NCBI GenBank assembly: GCA_024500155.1
Contig: CM044874.1
Span: 43,842,384-43,906,383, forward strand
Direction of reading: 5' to 3'
Length of the DNA: 64,000 nucleotides
From: Chenopodium formosanum
Lineage: Eukaryota > Streptophyta > Magnoliopsida > Caryophyllales > Amaranthaceae
Part shown: piece by piece, positions 31,970 to 42,850 of the stretch
Layout of the letters: each line of letters begins with the position of its first letter
Position numbering within the stretch: position 1 is the stretch's first letter
Program-made: the position numbers and the translations under genes
Notes under the pieces: model-generated
Database searches by the model: none
What the model was told of the DNA's origin: nothing
Seen by the model: the letters and a program-made list of their open reading frames with translations, nothing else

Positions 31970-33465
31970 TTAGAAGTAGTACTTTTTTAGATTGTATACA
32001 TTCCAAGTTCTAGGCAGACGGCTGTCGTCTGGGGTTTCCAGGCGGCAGGTGCCATCCCTTACTTCTTCATAGATCCGGTAGGGGCCTTCCCAATTTGGAG
32101 TTAGCTTTCCCAGCTCATTGGCCCTACCGGTTGCCTCCATTTTCCGTAACACTAAGTCGTCAACTTTCAAAGGACGCTTGTGTACTTTTTTGTTGTAGGC
32201 TCTAGTCATTCTCAGACGGTAAATCTCATGACGCAAGGCGGCATTGCTCCTGCGTTCTGGGAGTGAATCCAATGCCAAGCACATTGCTTCCCAGTTTGCC
32301 TCTTCATCATACAGCATGACTTTGAGAGTCGGCTCGTAATGTTCGATGGGCAAGACGGCTTCAGTACCGTAAACCATGAGAAATGGGGTTTCATCGGTTG
32401 CCCCTTTTGCTGTTGTCTGGATGGCCATAGGACATGTATTAGTTCTTCTGCCCATAAGCCACCGGCTCTTTGTATTTTCTTCTTAATGCCGTCTGAGATG
32501 AGTTTATTGAAGGCTTCAACTTGGCCGTTTGCTTGGGGCCGGCCAACAGATGCAAAATAGCTTGAGATCCCCTGATCTCCCAACCAAGTTTTTAGCTGAG
32601 GCGTCTCAAATTGAGGACCATTATCAAACACCATAGACATAAGTACCCCATACCGGGTAATAATGTTCTTCCAAATGAAGGAAATAACGTCTGCGGTCTT
32701 GATGTTTTTAACCGCCTCAGCCTCCACCCACTTGGTGAAATAATCCACAGCCACCAAGATGTAGCGCTTTCCGCTTGGAGCAGGTGTGTAAGGACCTAGA
32801 ATGTCCATGCCCCATTTTGCAAACGGGATTGGGCTGTTGATGGCCGTCAGATCAATAGCCGTACAGTGAATGAGTTTGCCAAATTTTTGGCACTTGTCAC
32901 ATTTCTTCACCAACTCCTTGGCGTCTGCCTCAAGAGTGGGCCAAAAGTAATGTCGTCTGGCTTTGACGGCTAGGGACCTGCCGCCTATGTGGGAGGCGCA
33001 GAATTCCGAGTGCAAGTCTTCGAGAACTTCCTTCCCCTTTTCTGGGGTAACACACTTCAACAGGGGCTTAAGAAACCCCGCCTTGAAGAGTTCTCCATTT
33101 TTCAACTCAAAGCTTGCAGCTCGCTTCTTTAGGATGGCTGCTTCCTGTGGCGAATCAGGAAGTGTGTCGTCCGAGAGATAGGCCCGGATGCCATCCATCC
33201 AGGTAGAGCTTTGGTCCAGAATTCCAATGGGATCTTCATAGATGCTTCTCTTTTCAAGAACTTCCCAAAAGACAGACCGAGGCGTATCATGGCAGGCGGA
33301 AGACACCAGTTTTGACAATGCATCCGCCTGGTTGTTTTCCGACCTAGGCACTTGACTCAGACGGAATTCCTCAAGTGCCTTGGTCTCTTCTTTGACTGCC
33401 TGAAGATATTTAATCATAGCCAGATGAGTAGCCTCGTAGCTTCTCTCATACTGGCTAACGACCAA
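31970..33465 (-). pseudogene. pol: Integrase of F
   Basis: The frame 33465-32212 starts in the second RNase H (VVSQYERSYEATHLAM). It then has the integrase zinc domain (HIGGRSLAVKARRHYFWPTL, CDKCQ), the catalytic core with WGMDILGPYTPAPSGKRYI, FDNGPQFE and GRPQANGQVEAFNK (D, D, E all present). A frameshift near 32450 moves to the frame ending at 31970 with the C-terminal part (VLPIEHYEPTLKV, GPYRIYEEVRDGTCRLE, NLKKYYF). Integrase inserts the DNA copy into the genome. The core residues survive but the frame is broken. Confidence 0.85.
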
Positions 33466-34128
33466 TTAAGAATCAGAGTAGGCGTCAATTTTCAGGGCCT
33501 CTGTCGTCTTACACATGCGAATGCCGGCTAGCAGGGCTTCATATTCCGCCTCATTGTTAGAGGCCTGAAACTTAAAGCGTAGTGCATACTCAAATCTGTC
33601 CCCTTCAGGAGACTCGTAAATTACGCCTGCACCACAACCGTTCTTAGTAGAACTCCCGTCTACATACACTTTCCAAACCTGATCAAGATTATCCGGAGCC
33701 ACCGGACGGGTCATTTCAACAATGAAGTCGGCAAACGTCTGACCTTTCACTACCTTCCTTGGTTTGTAAGTGATTTCAAGACTTTGCATTTCAATAGCCC
33801 ATTTCAACATTCTCCCGGATGAGTCCAAGGTAAACATTGGCCGCTTGAGTGGCTGGTCGATGTAAATTACCACCGGGTGTGCCAAAAAGTAAGGCTTCAA
33901 CTTTTTGAATGCCATATACAAAGCAAGGCCAAATTTTTCAACCATAGGGTACCGGAGTTCAGCATTTTTAAGAACATGGCTAATGAAGTAAACCGGGAGC
34001 TGCATGCCGTCTCGCTCAACAAGGAGAACGGCACTGAGGGCATGATCTGAGACGGCTAAGTACATGTACAACGTCTCCTTAGGCAAAGGGCTGACCAGCC
34101 TAGGTAGAGAATGTAAATGCTCTTTCAA
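33466..34128 (-). pseudogene. pol: RNase H plus second (archaeal-type) RNase H of F
   Basis: The first part is the usual LTR-element RNase H that follows RT (YLAVSDHALSAVLL, FISHVLKNAELRYP, KKLKPYFLAHP). After the link YKPRKVVKGQTFADFIVE a second RNase H starts: WKVYVDGSSTKNGCGAGVIY, FQASNNEAEYEALLAGIRM and DAYSDS, with D, E and D catalytic residues. The frame ends in TAA at 33468-33466, where G has CAA. A duplicated RNase H of this type is the known hallmark of the plant Tat lineage. Confidence 0.85.
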
Positions 34129-35040
34129 CCTCTAGAACGTCGCCTCAGCGTCATCCTCCAATTCAAATCTGGTCTTCTTCCTGATTGCTTGAAAGAAGTA
34201 GAGGCACTTGTCACCTGACCGACTGAGGAACCCCTAGGGCGGCCAGGCAACCGGTGAGCCTCTGCACTTCCTTGACAGAACGGGGTGACTTTATGTCTAT
34301 CACTGCCTGTATCTTTTTCAGGGTTAGCCCTTATCCCCCTTTGATCAATCAGGAATCCGAGAAACTTCCCAGACTCAACACCAAAGACGCATTTCTTAGG
34401 ATTTAACATAACCCTATGCCGCCTGAGGGTGGTGAATGTTTCTCGGAGATCAGCAAGGTGATCCGTCTGTAGCTTGGATTTGACTATCATGTCATCAATG
34501 TACGCCTCTACATTCCTCCCAATCTGATTAATTGGGACCGTATTAATCATCCGTTGGAAAGTGGCAGGCGCATTTTTCAAGCCAAACGACATCACAGTAT
34601 AACAGAAGAGCTCCTGATCAGTGACAAAGGCCGTCTTCTCTTAATCTTTCTTCCACTGGGGTATCTGATGGAAGTCGGAGTAGGCATCAATAAAACTCAT
34701 CAAGGCATGACCGGTTGTAGAGTCGACCAGACTGTCGATCTTTGGAAGCGGGTAACTGTCCTTTGGACACGACTTGTTGAGGTCTATGTAATCAACACAC
34801 ATGCGCCAGGTCCCATTCGGTTTCTTAACAAGGACCACATTGGCCACCCAGTCGGGAAAATTACACGGCCGGATGAACCTGGCGTGTAGCATCTTTTTGA
34901 CTTTGGCAGCTGCCGCCTAACTTCTTTCCTCTCCGTGGTTTCTTTTCTTTTGCCGGATGGGCTTCTTTTTGGGGTCCACGGCGAGTTTGTGGACAGCGAG
35001 ATCCGGGCTGACGCCTGGCATTTCTTCCACTTCAAAGGCA
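34125..35040 (-). pseudogene. pol: Reverse transcriptase of F
   Basis: RT blocks are visible in two frames: FIRPCNFPDWVANVVLVKKP, GTWRMCVDYIDLNKSCPKD, PKIDSLVDSTTGHALMSF (34892-34641), then MSFGLKNAPATFQRMINTV, the catalytic AYIDDMIVKSK and KCVFGVESGKFLGFLIDQRG (34595-34125). A stop near 34641 and a frameshift near 34310 disable it. It copies genomic RNA to DNA, primed at the PBS. Confidence 0.85.
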
Positions 35041-35140
35041 AAAATGTCTTTGAATTTCTTCAGCATAAGGTGCAAGCTTGCACCCAAGGTAGCATGAGCA
35101 ACTGTCCCAACCTTTACAGTACGTTCCGGACGGCTGTCAT

Positions 35141-35878
35141 CTAGAACGAGATCAATGCTTTCGCCAGCCGGTTGGGGACGGAGTTCATCTGACCGTTCAC
35201 CGGCCAGTGATTGCTATTTTTCTCTTTCTTCACCTCCACCAGCAGAGGTGCCTTTCTTTTCTTTCCGGCTGCTGGTGGGGCAGGAGCTGGGTCGGCATCC
35301 TTGACATTGTCAAGGTCTATTGGTTCCTGACCGCCTGGGGCCACGGTATCTCGGACGGCTAAGAGATAGCACTCTTGGGCCGTCTTCTGATCCCCATTCA
35401 AGGAACCAACAGAGTCGTCATCCCTCTCATACTTGATGAGCATGAGGGACGGGATGATTACTGCCTTGGCTTCGTTGAGAGTTGGCCGGTTAAGGATGAT
35501 GTTGTAGGCAGTCAACTCCTCAACGACCAAGAATCTGACGACAATATGTCGTCCCTGGCCTTTCTCCCCCAGCCGGATGGGTAAGTCAATTCTACCGGAT
35601 GGGTAGACCATCCCACCCCCAAAACCAACCAAGGGGTGGGTGACCGGATGCATGCTGCTGACATTGTATTTCAGCTTTTGCAGGCACCGGAGGCTAATGA
35701 TGTCTAATGAGCCGCCGGTGTCTATAAGGATCCGTCCAACCAGCTGGTTGGCAACCTTACATTCAATGACCACCGGGTCATCATGAGGGCGGCGGACGCT
35801 GCCCCTATCCTTCTCAGTGATCAAGACATCTGGGAAGGAAGAGCTGGCAGACGCCTGCTCATCATCATCTTTGTCCAT
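35141..35878 (-). pseudogene. pol: Protease of F
   Basis: An open frame of 245 codons. The aspartic protease core has ILIDTGGSLDI (G has the standard DTGSS at this place), FGGGMVYPSGRIDLPI and YNIILNRPTLNEAKAV. A TAG just upstream (35881-35879) separates it from gag in the same frame; the aligned codon in G is sense. Confidence 0.8.
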
Positions 35879-37793
35879 CTATCGAAGATGGCTCTTAGTG
35901 CCCCAGATGGTAGGGCCACCACATGAGAACCCGCCTGCTATAGTGTAAACCGGCTCCTTGTTGGTATCCGAACTACTAGCAGGTTGGGGGGTAGTCTTGG
36001 ATGACTGACCCATGTTTTTCTTTTTTGCCCCGGCTGGGGACTTAGAAATGTAGGACTTCAACAGCCCTTTGTCAGCCAGACGGTCCAACGCCCGCTGAAG
36101 ACTGAAGCAAGTTGTTGGTGTCATGGCCGACCTCCTCATGGAATTGACAGAATTTATTTTTGTTCCGCGACTATACAGAACTCTTCATGGGATTCGGCTT
36201 TTCAATGGACAGCCGGTCCTTTACTTCCATGAGGATGGAGTTGAAGTCTTTATAAAACTCGTACTTGGGAACGTACGGTTTAAATTCTTTCTTTTTCTTC
36301 TCGGACGGTAGGTCAGAGTCAGTAACCGCCCAGACTTCTTTTCTTTTCTTGCTCTCTTCTTTGTTTTTAGCCGGCTGAGCAGACCAGTTGTCTTTCTGCT
36401 TGTCGGACTTCTTGGAGTCCGATTGGCTTCCAGGCGAGCAGAGGTCGGTAGCTTGGATGTAGCTTTCCGCCTCCTTCAGGGTCGCCTGTAAGGTGAAATC
36501 CCCTTTTCTGACTAGGTCGAACTTAAAAGTCGACCCGTCTCTCAGACCCTTGAAAAAGTCTGTAAAAGCTACCTCGTCAGACAGTCCTTGAATCTGAATT
36601 CTTATCAGATTGAACTGCCTGACATATGAGCGCAGCCCTTCTCTCTCTCCCTGCTTAACAGTGCTCAAATCAAGGCTTGTTTTCTTAGCAGCGATGTTCA
36701 TTGAGAAGTTGGAAGCAAACCAGAAGGCGAGCTTCCTGAAGCTATCGATGGACCCAGCTGGCAAATTGCCAAACCATTGTTGGGCAATGCCCTTCAATGT
36801 AGCCGGGAAGCACCGACACCAAGTGGCATCATCCAACCCCTGCAGATAGATGAGGTTGGTGTAAGCCATAAGGTGGTCTTCCGGGTTGGTGGTACCATCA
36901 TAGGTACCAACCAACACATTCTTAACCTTGGTCGGCTGGGCCGCCTCGGTTATCTCCCGGGTGAACGCAGAAGGCTATTCACCCAGGCGCAGCACACGGA
37001 CCTGCCAGTCCAATGGCTGGACATTTGGATATGCCGCCTGACCTCTAAAGAAGGCCGGCTGCTTGAAGTGAGGAGGATACTGTCCGTAAGCCTGAGTAGG
37101 CACATACGGTACAGCTCTAATCATGTGAGGGCCAGAGTGGACGGTATTACTGGCTGTCTGACTCTCATGCAAGGAGGGTGCACTCTTTGTAGAAATGTTG
37201 TTGAAGCTGTCTGGAAAGTTCGACGTTGAAGCCGACTCAGACAGCGATTGGTTTCTCTTCCGGTTTATGATCTCCCGGGCATCAAGAGTTGATTTTTTAC
37301 TTCTCACCGGCTGCTGAGCCCGGCGAGTGTTATTGGTGTTCCTCCTAGGAAGGAGAATTTTTGACCAATTAATGGTTCCGGCTGCCTTTTCTTTTGGATG
37401 GGGAGTGGGCTGCCGGTCTCTGACTGACTTCCCCTTCTCTAGAGGAGTCTTCTTCGCCGACTGACCTTTACTTGGGCCAGCTCGGCTTTTGGTGATCAGC
37501 TCTTTAGCTTCACCCTTGAAACTTGTCATGAATCTCATGAGTTCGTCTCGGGTGACAGGGGCTGATGCAGCTGCTGTTTGGGTTTCCCCTTCCGGCTGCC
37601 CAGTGGGTATGCTCGGACCCGCCTGGGAGGCACCCCGCTCCAGAGTCTCTCTGGGCCGGATGCGCTTGATTATGAGAGAGCCGTCTTCGGCTGTAAAGGT
37701 TTTGACCTGAGGATCTTCATCCTCCTCATGGTCTGTAAAGACTTCTGGGTCTTCGCCCAGACAGTTAGGGGGTGGTACAGACTCTTGAACCAT
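35879..37793 (-). pseudogene. gag: gag of F
   Basis: Starts MVQESVPPPNCLGEDPEV 14 bases after the PBS. A long low-complexity N-terminal part (37793-36978) ends at an in-frame TAG (36977-36975). The same frame continues with the capsid domain (GTYDGTTNPEDHLMAYTNLI, CRCFPATLKGIAQQWF, LRSYVRQFNLIRIQI; 36974-36174). After a second TAG comes a CX2HX4H knuckle whose last cysteine is lost through a one-base shift near 36125. A further frame (36139-35882) leads to the protease. It encodes the capsid of virus-like particles. Confidence 0.82.
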
Positions 37794-37806
37794 CTTCGAG
37801 GTACTC

Positions 37807-37824
37807 TCCCCACAGACGGCGCCA
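37807..37824 (-). other. Primer binding site of F
   Basis: The minus strand reads TGGCGCCGTCTGTGGGGA, two bases after the LTR. It is a typical PBS form for plant Ty3/gypsy elements of this lineage and differs from the PBS of A, B and E. Confidence 0.75.
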
Positions 37825-37826
37825 AA

Positions 37827-38314
37827 TATTTTGGGTGTTTTTATCCCTCGGGAGAGTTACGACACGAAGACTGATCCGGGGTGAGTTGTACCTGCAAAAC
37901 AAACGGAGACACCAGTTGGGTGGTGCTCCGCCTCCGACGCACAAATTAGAAACTTGAAGGGAGAAAAAGGTGCGGAAATTTAGGTAGGGATCTGCTCGGA
38001 TTCCAAGCTCAGGATGTCACTATCAAAGAGTAAAATGTGTAATAAATGATAAAACGTGCTCTAAAAATGAGGGACATTTCCCCATTTATAGGGTCTTTAG
38101 AAATTGTGCCCCTGATTAGGTTACGGAACCCTAATCATTGGTGGGCTGCGCCGTTTTGCGGCGTCCTCGGGATTTGGGCCCGAAGGCCGCCATTTTCCTT
38201 TTATTTCTGGAGTGACACGTGTCAAGCAGGGATTGGTCCACTTTGGGCCATCCTGAGGCTGACACGTGTCATCCTCTGATTGGACCACGTGGCAGGGTTA
38301 AATTACCTTAAACA
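37827..38314 (-). repeat. 5' LTR of F (488 bp)
   Basis: The minus strand runs from TGTTTAAGG at 38314 to the inner end at 37827. The terminal CA has become TA. A TATA (CCCTATAAATGGG on the minus strand) lies at 38081-38093, with G-box words CACGTG upstream (38213-38292). Confidence 0.9.
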
Positions 38315-38365
38315 ACCCTTCTCTCCACGACCAAGTACTGTGGAAAAGGAATTTAGGGATATTCA
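38315..38365 (-). pseudogene. gag: gag start of E (first codons, cut off by F)
   Basis: ATG at 38365-38363 and about 17 codons that match MNIPKFLFHSTW of D, ending where F is inserted. The rest of gag is at 25925-27129. Confidence 0.8.
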
Positions 38366-39810
38366 TTGTTAATTATTTGACTCAAACTCTATAAAACATG
38401 AAATGGATGGAGGAAGTGAAGAAAGATGATGTAGATGGAGGGATATGAAGGATTAGGAATGGAATGTACCCCAAACTTAAATGACGGAAAGAACCGACTC
38501 GTGCATGAACCTAAGACATGGTCATGGTGTATATACATATTAGTGGGTGCTTTTTTGTGAGTGCAAGTGACATGTTTAGACTCGTATCATGACCATGTGG
38601 CTAGACTATGTGACTAGACTCGAACAAAGACTAAGTTAAGGCCTCACGTATATGCATTAAACTGAACAGGCTGTGGTATTTTAGTCATACATTTTGATCT
38701 GTGACTCTGATTGAGATAACACCAACGCCATATCAAAGATAAAACTCGGGGCTACAGATCCATATGTTGTACAACTCGTAGTTCTTCCTGAAACTCCGGC
38801 TATGACCAAAACAAATTGACGCTTGTGCAGTATACGGGAATAAAAATCCGGGTTGATTTAAAGGAACTATGACTCGATTTTAGATATTTTTTTAGCTCAA
38901 ATTAATTAATTAATTAATTAAACAAAGTCTTTTAGTAATTAATTAGTTTATTAAGTATTAACACAAGTCAAACAAACGGTTAGGAAAAAAACACATAGAG
39001 TATGCACAACAAATAATGTACAATTAGTCAAGTAGGCACAATATGATGCAATGAGTTTGCAACCTAACCATGGATCTAGTTCTCTAAAGTTCGGGATATG
39101 GGTTAGTCAATAGAGGGTCCAAGGTTAATTCTGGCGCCTTACCGTGAAGGGTTGGCGCGAGTGGATGGGACACCGAGAGTTTAGAAAAACTCGCTTCCAT
39201 GGTTTGGTGAATTCAACGTTCTCGGATGTACCCTTTGTTGCTCAGAGCGTTCAATCAGGTAGATGGAGCATGAATTCCCAGAGGGCTATGTCCATATGTA
39301 GAACACATATGGGTTTCAAAATAGTGAGAAAAACTCAATCAGGAAGTAGAATCGAGCAAACAATGCAAAAAACTGGTCAAAATTATAACGCATATTTCTG
39401 CCTCACTATTAGAAGAATTTGGCGCCAGCAAACAGAGATTGGCGACAATTTTTTGTTGTAGCGCCTGGCAACAGAGCTGTCGTCTAGCGCTATCGTCAAA
39501 ATTTTGGCGCTAATCTTTGTTCGCTGACGCTAATTCCTACATGCCTCAGCAGCTTTCTACGCTCGATAAAATTTTCCAGTTTCGCGCAGTGTTATTTCGG
39601 TCCTAGTTGTGAAATATATTCCTCAAATTTCCTACGTGTAAAATCCTATGTTTAACTCATTACGGATGGTCTTTCCAAAGAGATATTTTTTTATGCATAT
39701 GAGAATAATGTTAATCAAAATTACGCACATGAAATACTTGGAACGTTTCGAGTCTCATCCACTCATTCTAAATCATTGCCGAAATAAATTCCAGGAATTA
39801 AAACAAAAAT
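38366..39810 (-). other. 5' leader of E
   Basis: About 1.45 kb, non-coding, matching the leaders of B and C. It includes a TTAA-type microsatellite (38899-38922) and a word array at 39418-39535. Confidence 0.75.
39418..39535. repeat. Word array in leader of E
   Basis: TTGGCGCCAGC, GTAGCGCCTGGC, TAGCGCTATCG and TTTTGGCGCTAA words at the same leader site as 10243-10360 in B. Confidence 0.75.
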
Positions 39811-39830
39811 CCTCCCCAGTGGAGTCGCCA
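39811..39830 (-). other. Primer binding site of E
   Basis: TGGCGACTCCACTGGGGAGG on the minus strand, five bases after the LTR. Identical to B and A. Confidence 0.8.
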
Positions 39831-39835
39831 AAAAC

Positions 39836-41790
39836 TGTAGGGAATATTTCAAGCATTAATCCCCTAGCTTGAACCCCATTGTGATCATACACTAAAGTAC
39901 GGTGGCGTCCAAAGGGAAAGAAGATAGAGCAAAAGAGTCGCCAACAAGTTTTTTTAGGAACTTGTAAACCATTCACGAGGTGAGGGTTACACCCCTTAAC
40001 GATCCAAGAGATCGTTAACTCCAATAGGGCCTTGAACCAAATAGGGTTCGGGGATGAAGGTACAAATCCAACCTAAAAGAGATTGAACCTGCCCTAATAA
40101 TAGGCCTCTACTTTATTCGTTCTAATCGTATTCATGTGTGCTTTCTGACTAACATGCAATCATTAGGATTACCCTAAACCTGTTTTCTCTATGTTGATTA
40201 AATATAAATGCACAAATAAAACTATTATTGGCGATCACTTGAATTATAATCACATTAACCCTAAACAAGATTATTAATTATCTTATATAAGCGTGATTAC
40301 AAGTACCAATTCCCTTTAAACATGCATAAAAGGTGTGATCAAGCAATAACAATAAATTTAACCAAGCAACATAATATATAATCATTATAATAATAATTAT
40401 ATTCATAAAATTATAATATTAATAATATTCATAACCATAATCATGAATCATAAAAATAATCATAAATCATGTTAAAGCACAATAATAATAGCAAGATCCT
40501 AGGCATGATACTAACAAGATTAATAACAAACCCTAGCATGTCACTAAGCAATAAAAATCAAAGCTTTAACCCTAACATGATACTAACAATCATAAATATT
40601 AGGAAAAAAATAGAAGGTATCATAACAATCATACTTGATATTAAATTTACCCTAGACATGATACTAGGAATATCATAACATCAATAAAAACCATTAAAGT
40701 ACTTACTTTGATGCCTCGTATCTCTTTCTAATGACAAAATACACACGTTAGTAACTTTAAGGAAAATAATAAACAAAATAATTAAATTAAATAATTGAAA
40801 GAGAGATTTGGGACCAAACCCTCAGAAATTAAACCTTTCACGTCTAGGGCGAAGGCAACTTCGAATTTGGCGAGGTGTCTCTAGTGCTAATGAATGCGGA
40901 ATTTTTATATTTGAGAAAAGGCTAGTTTAGAAAATAGAGAGAAAGAAAAAGAATAATCAAGAAAATCTTGATGAGAGTTGGTAGATTGTAAATTAGTATA
41001 GGTTATTGTGGATGGATCAAAACGGAGTTTTTACGACATTATTTATAAAGAAATCAGCCAAAAAGATAAAATATCAAAAACAGAGTTTTGACGCGTAAAA
41101 CAGGATTTAGCGCCAAACGCTGACCTTGGCGCCAGACGCCAAGGCTAGCTCCAGGCGCCCAGCGTAGCGTCAGGCGCTATAGCTAGCGTTTGGCGCTGAC
41201 TTAGAAATTCACGCGTTTTCTTAAAATCATATAGAAATTGGCGTACAGGAGGATAAAGTCGTATTTTTCCTCAAAAATGCTCTTTGATTCTAATTAAAAC
41301 TCTAAAAAGTCAACAAAAGTCAATTTATCAATGCTAATTGAATTAGGAATGAAAAGAACCTTCTAGAAGAATCTAGAAGACTAAAACCATTCCTAATTGC
41401 ATTAGGAAAGATAAATCCATATTAGGCCCTCCCCTAGATCATTGGGCCGTACATAAGGCTCAAACCGGGCCCAGTTTAGTAAATTGGCCATAACTTCCTC
41501 AATATTCATCGGAATTGGACTTATAATATATCGTTGGAAAGGTTTTTTCAAGCCCCATCCAACTACACCATTATTGGACCCATATCATGGACCAAACTAA
41601 ACTGGAATGCACGTTTTTCAAAAATAAGGTAAGTAAAGAAATATTTTCAAAAAACAGAAAGAAGAGATATTTTAATAAAAACATCCTCATCACTAGACTT
41701 TTCACACTTTCGCTTTGTTCGATAATCAAATGACGTGAAAGGTATTCATCACTGGGTTTGGTTTTGGGGAGACATATTTGGGTGTCTATA
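39836..41790 (-). repeat. 5' LTR of E (about 1.95 kb)
   Basis: Inner end CTACA at 39836; outer end TATAGACACCC at 41790 (family form TGTAGACACCC). The TATA is at 41041-41050 (minus strand CTTTATAAAT). Closely similar to 20424-22368. Confidence 0.85.
41107..41199. repeat. U3 word array in 5' LTR of E
   Basis: Words AGCGCCAAACGCTG, TTGGCGCCAGACGCC and GGCGCTATAGCTAGCG. The array starts about 58 bp upstream of the TATA box. Confidence 0.85.
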
Positions 41791-42219
41791 GTTGACTTTT
41801 TAGAGTTTTAATCAGAATTAAAGAACATTTTTTAGGAAAATACGATTTTATCCTCCTGTACGACAATTTCTACCTGATTTTAAGAAAACGCGTGAATTTC
41901 TGAGTCAGCGCCAAACGCCAGCTATAGCGCCTGACGCTACTTTTGGCGCCTGGTGCTAGCCTTAGCTTCTGGCGCTAAGGTCAGCGTTTGGCGCTAATTT
42001 GGTTTTTTGCGTTCGAACTCTGTTTTTGATGTTTTATCTTTTTGGTTGATTTTCTCTATAAATAACGTGCTAAAAAATCCGTTTTCATTCATCAATTGTC
42101 ATCAATTCTTATTCTTACCAATTCACCAACTCTCATCAAGATTTTCTTGATTTCTCTCTCTCTCTCTCTTTTCTAAACTAGCCTTCTCTCAAATATAAAA
42201 ATTTCGCATTCATTAGACT
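41791..42219 (+). repeat. 3' LTR of D, second part
   Basis: Plus-oriented LTR sequence of the D/E family. Its first 53 bases repeat 19853-19905. It includes the word array (41906-41998), the TATA CTATAAATA (about 42057-42065) and a CT-rich run (about 42150-42172). It is cut by element G at 42219/42220. Confidence 0.8.
41906..41998. repeat. U3 word array in LTR of D
   Basis: AGCGCCAAACGCCAGC, TAGCGCCTGACGCTA and TTGGCGCCTGGTGCTAG words ending about 59 bp upstream of the TATA box. Confidence 0.8.
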
Positions 42220-42714
42220 TGTTTTGGGGTGTTTTTGTCCCTTGGGAGAGTTACGTCTCGAAATCTGATCTGGATGAGCTGTGCCTACAAAATAATGGAG
42301 ACTCCGGGTGGTCGGAGCTCCGCCTCCGACGGTCAATTTAGTAACTTGAAACGGAATAAAGAGAACGGAAATTTAGGTGGGTATATTCTCGGATTCCAAG
42401 CTCAGGTCTTTCTCTGATGTAAGAGAATAAAGGTGTAATAAATGATTGAATGTCTCCCCAAAATAAGGGAATATCTCCCTATTTATAGGGTCGTTGGAGA
42501 ATGTGCCCCTACCTAGGTCATTTGACCTAGATTTTAGTGGGCTACGCCGTTTTACGGCGCTCCTAGGAATTTGGGCCCTTGAAGGCCGCCATTTCGGAAA
42601 TATATCTGAGGGCGCCAAGTGTCAAGAGGATGTTGAGCCACACGGGCCATCCTGAGCTCGACACGTGGCGACCTCTCATTGGTCCACGTGTCTAGGGTAA
42701 AAATACCCTAAACA
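42220..42714 (-). repeat. 3' LTR of G (495 bp)
   Basis: Plus strand TGTTTTGGGGTG to CCCTAAACA, homologous to the F LTRs, with CACGTG words near 42662-42690. Confidence 0.88.
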
Positions 42715-42731
42715 TTTGCCCCTCACAGGTC

Positions 42732-42850
42732 GCACGTGCACATCACGTGGGGCCTGTGACACGTGTCCACCTTTCATAGGTGAACAGTAACGGAAAATAT
42801 TTTTGAATTTCAAATCAAAAATTTTCCCCCCACTTTTACTTTCTATAAAT
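42732..42850 (+). promoter_or_regulatory. Promoter of the antisense gene in G
   Basis: Three ACGT cores (GCACGTGC, TCACGTGG, ACACGTGT at 42733-42764) are followed about 80 bp later by the TATA box TATAAAT (42844-42850). The order is the same as in F. Confidence 0.6.

Larger units (their letters stand above)
27130..38314 (-). mobile_element. Element F: complete Tat/Retand-like Ty3/gypsy retrotransposon
   Basis: A full-length element of about 11.2 kb on the minus strand. The order is 5' LTR (38314 to 37827), PBS (37824 to 37807), gag, protease, RT, RNase H, a second RNase H, integrase, a gene in antisense orientation, PPT and 3' LTR (27617 to 27130). Both LTRs are 488 bp. Flanking 5-mers GCCCT (27125-27129) and ACCCT (38315-38319) differ at one base and fit a target duplication in E gag, whose uninterrupted form is seen in C. 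gag and pol carry several stops and frameshifts. The double RNase H marks the Tat lineage. Confidence 0.9.
20424..41790 (-). mobile_element. Element E: gag-only Ty3/gypsy-type element, split by F
   Basis: On the minus strand the order is 5' LTR (41790 to 39836), PBS (39830 to 39811), leader, gag start (38365), gag end (about 25925), non-coding 3' region, PPT (22385 to 22369) and 3' LTR (22368 to 20424). Element F is inserted in gag codon 17 or so (27130-38314). Both LTRs are about 1.95 kb. No pol domain is present between gag and PPT. E is the best-preserved copy of the gag-only family, and its LTR, PBS and gag resemble those of B. Confidence 0.8.

Noticed and set aside
32339..33181. Plus-strand frames opposite integrase of F
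   Set aside because: Antisense shadows of integrase codons, repeated in G only because the integrase is conserved.
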